The translations under genes were made by a program, and so were the position numbers. This document shows positions 1-5,498 of a stretch of DNA of 5,498 nucleotides, one piece after another (the first letter of the stretch is position 1; the number at the start of each line of letters is the position of its first letter). The notes under the pieces are model-generated. The model was given only the letters and a program-made list of their open reading frames with translations. It was not told where the DNA came from and searched no databases. The DNA is taken from assembly GCA_023435545.1 (NCBI GenBank), contig JAEYRQ010000339.1:1-5498 (forward strand), in the 5' to 3' direction. The DNA is from Pseudomonadota bacterium. GTDB lineage: Bacteria > Pseudomonadota > Alphaproteobacteria > Rhizobiales > Tepidamorphaceae.

Positions 1-67
1 GGAAGACACAGGTGATCATCCATCCGAAAAGGGCTGGCGGCCGGCCCGGTCGCCAGAGGCGCGCCAT
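1..67 (-). CDS. ntrY: NtrY-type membrane sensor histidine kinase, N-terminal fragment (runs off left edge)
   Basis: Only the first 22 codons are present, from an ATG at 67-65. The translation begins MARLWRPGRPPALFGW and continues hydrophobically (MITCVF), so a short basic segment leads into what looks like the first membrane-spanning helix. NtrY is a multi-pass membrane histidine kinase that pairs with NtrX and commonly follows ntrC in alphaproteobacteria, so position and N-terminal character agree. An in-frame GTG at 97-95 is a possible longer start of 10 extra codons; an in-frame TGA lies a few codons further upstream. A GGAG lies only 2 bases before the ATG, which is close for a ribosome binding site, so the start is uncertain. 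No catalytic domain is visible here. The identity is an inference from context plus the signal-anchor-like start; any other membrane protein would look the same over 22 residues. Confidence 0.55.
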   Translation of the reverse strand, partial: MARLWRPGRPPALFGWMITCVF

Positions 68-112
68 CGCTCCGCCAGCGGATCGTGGACTGCCCACCGA
101 TGCGCTTCAACC

Positions 113-129
113 ACAAATGTTGCAAAAAT
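113..129 (+). repeat. AT-rich 17-base repeat, copy 1 (upstream of ntrY)
   Basis: ACAAATGTTGCAAAAAT matches the sequence at 3882-3898 at 15 of 17 positions in the same orientation. It lies between ntrC and ntrY and overlaps the candidate -10 box of ntrY. The surrounding DNA is GC-rich, which makes the AT-rich block stand out. Whether it is a binding site or a coincidence of AT-rich promoter DNA is unknown. Confidence 0.45.
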
Positions 130-156
130 GAGACTAACGGGGAAACCGGTGGACAA
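128..156 (-). promoter_or_regulatory. Weak candidate sigma-70-type promoter for ntrY
   Basis: Read on the minus strand, TTGTCC (151-156) and TCTCAT (128-133) are separated by 17 bases. Each matches the -35 and -10 consensus at four of six positions. The implied start near 121 would leave a leader of about 50 bases before the ntrY ATG. The 97-base gap between ntrC and ntrY, compared with the tight junctions in dusB-ntrB-ntrC, makes a separate promoter reasonable. No intrinsic terminator with a convincing stem is seen after ntrC, so read-through is also possible. No GG-N10-GC pair of sigma-54 type fits here. Confidence 0.25.
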
Positions 157-164
157 TTCCGCCG

Positions 165-1604
<1,440 letters not shown>

Positions 1605-1610
1605 AGGCGG

Positions 1611-2759
1611 TCAGTCCTCGCTTGCGCGCGCCGGCATGTCGCGGCCGCGCGTGTAGATCGGCATCAGGATCCGGAACGTGGTTCGGCGCGGCTGCGACTC
1701 GCATTCGATGACGCCACCATGGTCGCCGACGATCTTGGCGACCAGCGCCAGTCCCAGCCCCGATCCGGACATCTTGGTGGTGACGAACGGATCGAACAGG
1801 TGCGGCATCAGGTCCTCCGCGACGCCCGACCCGTTGTCGCGAACGCAGAATTCGAGCGGAAGCGACACGCGCTCGGCATTTCCGGGAACGGACAGGCGGA
1901 CGCCGGGCCGGAACGCCGTGGTGAGCACGATCTCTCCGTCGCTCGCCGAGGGCCCGATCGCCTCGGCCGCGTTCTTGATCAGGTTCAGGAAAACCTGCAC
2001 GAGCTGGTCCCGGTTGGCGAGAACCGGCGGCAGCGAGGGATCGTACTCTTCCGTGAAGCGGATATGACGGGCGAAGCCATTCAGGGCGATCTGCTTCACC
2101 CGGTCGAGCACGGCGTGGATGTTGACCGGCTCGCGGTCTATCGGCCGCTGGTCGGCGAACACCTCCATGCGGTCGACCAGCTTGACGATACGGTCGGTCT
2201 CCTCGCGGATCAGGCGAGCGAGCGCGCGGTCGCCCTCCTCTGCCGTCGTCTCCAGCAGTTGCGCGGCGCCGCGGATGCCCGACAGCGGGTTCTTGATCTC
2301 GTGGGCCAGCATGCTGGCCAGCCCCGTCACGCTGCGCACCGCGGCCCGGTGCGTGAGCTGCCGGTCGAACTTCTCCGCGATGGTGCGCTCGTGGACCATG
2401 ACCACGACATGGCCCGGCTCCTCGGGTACGGGCGAGACGTAGATGTCCACGAGCCGCTCGCCGCCCGTCCGCGGCGTTCCGATCGCCACGCGGTACTCGC
2501 TGACCGGCGCATTGCGCTCGCGCACCTGCCCGATCAGATCGAACAGGGGGCTCCCGAACGGCACCAGTTCGGCCAGCGTGAAGCGCTTGAGCACCGACAG
2601 GCTGGCCTGGAAGAAGACCTCTCCGGCCGCATTGGCGGCCACGATCCGGTCACGCGCGTCGAGCGCGACGATCGGATGCGGCAGCGCGTTGAAGACCAGT
2701 TCCGGCTCCGGCATGTAGCTGTTCCCGGCCGCGAGGGACTCGATGATTTCCGCCATCAT
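1611..2759 (-). CDS. ntrB: Nitrogen regulation sensor histidine kinase NtrB (NR(II))
   Basis: This 382-residue cytosolic histidine kinase/phosphatase is the partner of NtrC; in the family its activity is set by the PII protein (GlnB). An N-terminal PAS domain covers about residues 20-125 ([18 protein letters not shown]). The dimerisation/phosphotransfer helix carries HEIKNPL with the phospho-accepting His153. The ATPase domain shows the N box NLIKNAAEA (259-267), G1 box DNGSGV (309-314), F box LFDPFVTTK (321-329) and G2 box GSGLGLAL (332-339). There are no membrane segments, as expected. The ATG at 2759 is chosen because it follows an AAGGA Shine-Dalgarno (2769-2773, minus strand) at 9-base spacing and shares its A with the dusB TAA (TAATG). 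A second ATG follows immediately. The frame stays open upstream to 3050, but that extension is Arg-rich, lies inside dusB and is not part of the family. It is co-transcribed with dusB and ntrC. Confidence 0.96.
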   Translation of the reverse strand: MMAEIIESLAAGNSYMPEPELVFNALPHPIVALDARDRIVAANAAGEVFFQASLSVLKRFTLAELVPFGSPLFDLIGQVRERNAPVSEYRVAIGTPRTGGERLVDIYVSPVPEEPGHVVVMVHERTIAEKFDRQLTHRAAVRSVTGLASMLAHEIKNPLSGIRGAAQLLETTAEEGDRALARLIREETDRIVKLVDRMEVFADQRPIDREPVNIHAVLDRVKQIALNGFARHIRFTEEYDPSLPPVLANRDQLVQVFLNLIKNAAEAIGPSASDGEIVLTTAFRPGVRLSVPGNAERVSLPLEFCVRDNGSGVAEDLMPHLFDPFVTTKMSGSGLGLALVAKIVGDHGGVIECESQPRRTTFRILMPIYTRGRDMPARASED

Positions 2760-3793
2760 TACGCAGCGTCCTTGAGATCGATCTCCGCAAACACCTCGGA
2801 GATCGCTGACAAGACGGTCCTCGGATCGTCCTCCGTCATCAGCCGTCGGCGCAGGGCGGGAGCAACCGAATGCCCCGCCGCATGGTCGAGATACCAGCCG
2901 ATGTGCTTGCGAGCCGCACGCACGCCGACATGCTCGCCGTAGTGGGCCAGCATCGCCTCGTAATGGCCGGCGACGAGCGCTGCCATGTCGCCCGGCACCG
3001 GCAGCGGGTCGCGACCGGAGAGAGCCCGGTCGATCTGCCCGACGATCCATGGCTGGCCGCAGGCACCCCGCCCGATCATCACGGCGTCGGCGCCTGAGTC
3101 CGCCAGCGCCGTTCGCGCCGTCTCCAGATCGACGACGTCACCGTTGACGATCAGCGGCAGCGATGTCGCCTCACGCACCGCCCGCACGGCCCGCCAGTCG
3201 GCGGCGCCCTTGTAGAAGTCGCAGCGCGTGCGGCCGTGAACGGTGATCAGCGCAACGCCGAGCGACTCCGCCCTATGGGCGAGTTCCGGCGCGTTGATCG
3301 AGCTGCGGTCCCAGCCGAGGCGCATCTTCAGCGTCACCGGGACGGTGGACGCCGCGACAGTCGCCTCGATCAGTCCGCAGGCATGATCGAGGTCGCGCAT
3401 CAGCGCCGATCCCGACCATCCGTTCGTCACCCGTCGGGCCGGGCAGCCCATGTTGATGTCGATGATATCGGCGCCCGCGTCGATCGCCCGTCGCGCGCCC
3501 TCGGCCATCCAGCCGGGCTCGCGGCCGGCGATCTGGATCACATGGGGCGCAATGCCGCGCCCTTCGGTGCGCAATACCGTCTCCGGATGCGCTTCCGCCA
3601 GCGCCTCGCAGGCCGCCATCTCAGACACGACGAGCCCTGCGCCGAAACGGTGGGCTAGACGCCGGAAGGGCGCATCCGTTATTCCCGACATGGGCGCGAG
3701 CACGGCGCGGCCGCCCGCGGCGAGGGCCGCGACCGCAGCCTGTCCGCGCGCCTGAGAGGGCGCGGCGTTGCTCAATTCATGTGCGATAGTCAT
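2759..3793 (-). CDS. dusB: tRNA-dihydrouridine synthase DusB (NifR3)
   Basis: This FMN-dependent enzyme reduces uridine to dihydrouridine in the tRNA D-loop, using NADPH. It has 344 residues from the ATG. Family motifs in order are APMSGITD (33-40, flavin barrel start), SEMAA (57-61), NMGCPA (114-119) with catalytic Cys117, LKMRLGWD (155-162), VHGRTR (185-190), NGDV (217-220) and the FMN phosphate-binding stretch GRGACGQPW (241-249). The C-terminal helical tRNA-binding domain contains ARKHIGWYL. In alphaproteobacteria this gene is known as nifR3 and heads the ntrBC operon, as here. The start is uncertain: a GTG at 3802 adds three residues (M-G-T), and neither start has a good Shine-Dalgarno. 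I prefer the ATG at 3793 because the product then begins MTIAHEL. The roughly 28 residues before the first motif are Ala-rich and less like the usual short leading strand of the family. Confidence 0.95.
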   Translation of the reverse strand: MTIAHELSNAAPSQARGQAAVAALAAGGRAVLAPMSGITDAPFRRLAHRFGAGLVVSEMAACEALAEAHPETVLRTEGRGIAPHVIQIAGREPGWMAEGARRAIDAGADIIDINMGCPARRVTNGWSGSALMRDLDHACGLIEATVAASTVPVTLKMRLGWDRSSINAPELAHRAESLGVALITVHGRTRCDFYKGAADWRAVRAVREATSLPLIVNGDVVDLETARTALADSGADAVMIGRGACGQPWIVGQIDRALSGRDPLPVPGDMAALVAGHYEAMLAHYGEHVGVRAARKHIGWYLDHAAGHSVAPALRRRLMTEDDPRTVLSAISEVFAEIDLKDAA

Positions 3794-3804
3794 TGTGCCC
3801 ACAT

Positions 3805-3834
3805 ATTAGACATGCCGTTGTGCAGCGCAACCAA
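3805..3834 (-). promoter_or_regulatory. dusB: Candidate promoter for the dusB-ntrB-ntrC operon
   Basis: On the minus strand, TTGGTT (3829-3834) and TCTAAT (3805-3810, five of six matches to TATAAT) are 18 bases apart. The -35 is weak, sharing only TTG with the consensus. The predicted start falls near 3798, about five bases before the dusB ATG at 3793. That would give an almost leaderless message, which agrees with the absence of a Shine-Dalgarno for dusB. It is the best sigma-70-like pair I find upstream of the operon, but it rests on pattern matching only. Confidence 0.3.
3817..3831. promoter_or_regulatory. Dyad (possible operator) within the dusB promoter spacer
   Basis: GTTGTGC-A-GCGCAAC is a 7+1+7 inverted repeat with one mismatch (3821 against 3827), centred at 3824. 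It lies between the candidate -10 and -35 boxes of dusB and just touches the latter, a position typical of a repressor site. It does not clearly match the NtrC consensus (TGCAC...GGTGCA), and I do not assign a regulator. Confidence 0.25.
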
Positions 3835-3881
3835 AACCTCGGATGACGACGGCGATGGTGAACACTCACACGGCTGATGGA

Positions 3882-3898
3882 AAAAATGTTGGAAAAAT
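3882..3898 (+). repeat. AT-rich 17-base repeat, copy 2 (dusB/ispDF divergent gap)
   Basis: AAAAATGTTGGAAAAAT shares AAATGTTG and AAAAAT with copy 1 and differs at two positions. It sits just before the ispDF GTG, so its GGA also serves as the best ribosome binding site for that start. It is about 90 bases upstream of the dusB ATG. Both copies have the same orientation relative to the minus-strand ntr genes. Confidence 0.45.
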
Positions 3899-3900
3899 AA

Positions 3901-5106
3901 GTGATTGAAGAAAATTCCTCGAGAATGGCTATAGCTGTTATTGTGGCAGGTGGCCTGGGTGTGCGGGCCGGTACGTCGCCTGCCGATCCGCCGAAACAGT
4001 ATCGGCGGATCGGAGCGGACACTGTTCTTGCCCGCGCGGTAGCTCCATTCCTCTCGAACCCGCGTATCGCAGCCGTGCAAGTGGTCATACGCGAGGGCCA
4101 CGACGAGGTCTATGCGGCTTCCGTCGCACCGCATGCGAGGCTTCTGCCCCCCGTCAACGGCGGTGAGCGGCGGCAGGACTCGGTCCGGGCGGGACTGGAG
4201 GCCGTCGCCACGCTGGAGCCCGAAGAGGTGTTGGTCCACGACGCCGCCCGCCCGTTCGTCGGATCCGCCCTGATCGACAGGGTCTTGCAGGCGCTGGAGC
4301 AGCATCCAGGCGCGATCCCCGTCGTCCCCGTCGCCGACACCGTCAAGCGCGTTTCGGCCGATGGACTGGTCGAGGCGACGGTCGAGCGTGCCGACCTACG
4401 CGCCGCGCAGACGCCTCAGGGTTTCCGGTATGACGCGATCCGGGCAGCCCATGCCCGCGCCGCCGTCTCCGGCCTCGACTTCACCGACGATGCTGCCATC
4501 GCCGAATGGGCCGGGATCGATGTAGCCTGCGTGCCGGGCGACCCTGCGAACCGCAAGCTGACCACTTGGGGGGATTTCGATCTGGCGGAGGCGATGGTGG
4601 AGCGTCTTGGGACGTTCGAGTACCGGACCGGGTCCGGCTTCGACGTGCACCGCTTCGGCGATGGCGACCACGTCGTGCTCTGCAGCGTACGTATCCCGCA
4701 CAGCCACGGCCTGCTCGGCCATTCCGACGCCGATGTCGGCCTGCACGCGCTGACAGACGCATTGCTCGGCGCCATCGCCGACGGCGACATCGGCAGCCAC
4801 TTTCCGCCTTCCGAACCGAGGTGGCGTGGTGCGGATTCAGCGCAATTCCTCCGCCATGCGGCAGAGTTGGTCGCAGGGCGCGGCGGCGCTATTGTCCATG
4901 CCGACGTCACCTTGATGTGCGAGACTCCCAAGATCGGGCCCCACCGCGACGCGATGCGTGCCCGCATCGCCGAGATCCTCGGCATCGGGATCGGCCGTGT
5001 GGCGGTGAAGGCGACGACCAGCGAGGGCCTCGGCTTCACCGGCCGCCGCGAGGGCATCGCCGCACAGGCAACCGCGACCGTTCGCCTTCCGGAGTCCGGT
5101 CAATGA
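3901..5106 (+). CDS. ispDF: Bifunctional IspD/IspF enzyme of the MEP isoprenoid pathway
   Basis: This 401-residue fusion carries two non-consecutive steps of the MEP pathway. The N-terminal half (about 9-236) is IspD, which joins MEP and CTP to give CDP-methylerythritol. Its motifs are [10 protein letters not shown] (15-24, with Arg22), PKQY (31-34, Lys32), HDAARPF (113-119, Asp114), DTVKR (146-150), QTPQGF (170-175) and NRKLTT (217-222, Lys219). The C-terminal half (about 241-398) is IspF, which forms the cyclodiphosphate. It has GSGFDVHRF (244-252), giving zinc ligands Asp248 and His250, [20 protein letters not shown] (271-290) with third zinc ligand His282, and [18 protein letters not shown] (370-387). 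All catalytic positions are intact in both halves. The GTG at 3901 has a GGA 7 bases upstream; an in-frame ATG at 3925 ([10 protein letters not shown]) is an equally plausible start but lacks a Shine-Dalgarno. IspDF fusions are common in alphaproteobacteria. The gene diverges from dusB and overlaps the next gene. Confidence 0.96.
   Translation: MIEENSSRMAIAVIVAGGLGVRAGTSPADPPKQYRRIGADTVLARAVAPFLSNPRIAAVQVVIREGHDEVYAASVAPHARLLPPVNGGERRQDSVRAGLEAVATLEPEEVLVHDAARPFVGSALIDRVLQALEQHPGAIPVVPVADTVKRVSADGLVEATVERADLRAAQTPQGFRYDAIRAAHARAAVSGLDFTDDAAIAEWAGIDVACVPGDPANRKLTTWGDFDLAEAMVERLGTFEYRTGSGFDVHRFGDGDHVVLCSVRIPHSHGLLGHSDADVGLHALTDALLGAIADGDIGSHFPPSEPRWRGADSAQFLRHAAELVAGRGGAIVHADVTLMCETPKIGPHRDAMRARIAEILGIGIGRVAVKATTSEGLGFTGRREGIAAQATATVRLPESGQ
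3983..4013. repeat. Perfect 12-bp inverted repeat inside the start of ispD
   Basis: CCGATCCGCCGA (3983-3994) and TCGGCGGATCGG (4002-4013) are exact reverse complements around a 7-base loop, AACAGTA. The repeat lies in codons 28-38 of ispDF, over the conserved PKQY motif, and would form a strong hairpin in the message about 80 bases after the GTG start. There is no U-run after it, so it is not a standard terminator. Confidence 0.7.
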
Positions 5107-5498
5107 CGCCGGACACAAATCTCCTCGACCGGGCGGCCCGCCTGCTGGAGGCGTGCCGTTCGGCCGGGGTGATGCTGGCCACGGCGGAATCCTGCACCGG
5201 CGGCCTCATCGCAGCCTGCCTGACCGAGATCCCCGGCTCGTCGGACGTGGTCGAGCGCGGCTTCGTCACCTACTCCAACGCCGCAAAGCAGGAACTGCTG
5301 GGCGTCCCGGCGACGCTGCTCGAGGCGCACGGTGCCGTCAGCGGCCCGGTCGCCCGCGCCATGGCGGAAGGCGCGATCAGAGCCTCGCACGCCGACATCG
5401 CCGTCTCGGTCACCGGTGTCGCCGGCCCCGGCGGCGGCTCGGCCGACAAGCCGGTCGGGCTCGTGCATTTTGGCTGCGCCCGCGGCAACGGCCTGACG
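5103..5498 (+). CDS. pncC: CinA-family nicotinamide-nucleotide amidohydrolase (PncC), partial at right edge
   Basis: The first 132 codons are present and the frame is open to the end of the window. The protein begins directly with the CinA C-terminal (PncC) domain and has no N-terminal molybdopterin-binding-like domain, as in other stand-alone PncC proteins of about 160-170 residues, so perhaps 30-40 residues are missing. Recognisable motifs are TAESCTGG (27-34), which holds the family's conserved nucleophilic serine (Ser30), [10 protein letters not shown] (53-62, conserved Tyr57 and Lys62), GAVSGPVA (77-84), and [11 protein letters not shown] (102-112), followed by KPVGLV. The family deamidates nicotinamide mononucleotide to nicotinate mononucleotide in NAD recycling. 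The ATG overlaps the ispDF stop (ATGA), with GGAG at 5091-5094 and 8-base spacing, so it is probably translated by coupling from the ispDF message. Its role is well supported by the family but not tested here. Confidence 0.93.
   Translation, partial: MTPDTNLLDRAARLLEACRSAGVMLATAESCTGGLIAACLTEIPGSSDVVERGFVTYSNAAKQELLGVPATLLEAHGAVSGPVARAMAEGAIRASHADIAVSVTGVAGPGGGSADKPVGLVHFGCARGNGLT

Noticed and set aside
68..164. An intrinsic terminator after ntrC
   Set aside because: There is a short T-run on the minus strand, but no stable stem precedes it; the ACCGGT palindrome is only six bases.
2760..3050. A 97-residue N-terminal extension of ntrB
   Set aside because: It lies wholly inside dusB in another frame, is Arg-rich, and the internal ATG at 2759 has a good Shine-Dalgarno and the family's normal length.
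3816..3840. A sigma-54 (-24/-12) promoter upstream of dusB
   Set aside because: A GG-N10-GC pair exists on the minus strand (GAGG then GCTGC), but the flanking TGGCAC and TTGC contexts are missing, so it is probably chance.
3790..4305. A minus-strand frame of 171 codons opposite the start of ispDF that runs to the dusB start
   Set aside because: It is antisense to the conserved IspD domain and crosses the intergenic gap, with no recognisable domain. Only its last few codons matter, as a possible mini-frame.
4396..5057. Several minus-strand frames opposite ispDF
   Set aside because: They are low-complexity Arg/Ala/Ser/Pro-rich translations opposite an intact enzyme with all catalytic motifs.

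Overview
The window is a stretch of core chromosome from a GC-rich alphaproteobacterium. The supporting signs are the fused ispDF gene, the order dusB(nifR3)-ntrB-ntrC followed by a likely ntrY, a CinA protein made only of the amidase domain, and strong third-position GC bias that keeps long antisense frames open. The order resembles that of Rhodospirillales and Rhizobiales relatives, but the genus cannot be named from the sequence alone.

Minus strand, right to left from about 3793 to 1: dusB (tRNA dihydrouridine synthase), ntrB (nitrogen sensor histidine kinase) and ntrC (sigma-54 activator) form a tight operon. dusB and ntrB overlap by one base (TAATG), and ntrB and ntrC are 6 bases apart. 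After ntrC comes a 97-base gap with a weak candidate promoter. A reading frame then opens at 67 and runs off the left edge; its basic-then-hydrophobic start fits the membrane sensor kinase NtrY, the usual next gene.

Plus strand, from 3901 to the right edge: ispDF encodes a two-domain enzyme of the MEP isoprenoid pathway. It overlaps by ATGA with a CinA/PncC-type nicotinamide-nucleotide amidase gene that runs off the right edge. The two transcription units diverge from an AT-rich gap of roughly 100 bases (about 3803-3900).

The dusB-ntrBC unit links tRNA modification (a historical operon association, not a known functional one) with nitrogen signalling. NtrB would read PII status and set NtrC phosphorylation, and NtrC would drive sigma-54 promoters. 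The divergent unit is housekeeping isoprenoid and pyridine-nucleotide metabolism.

I see no mobile element, CRISPR array, RNA gene or new defence or biosynthetic system. The observations most worth a second look are non-coding: a near-identical AT-rich 17-mer in both intergenic gaps, a small dyad inside the putative dusB promoter, a nearly leaderless dusB start, and a perfect 12-bp inverted repeat early in ispD.
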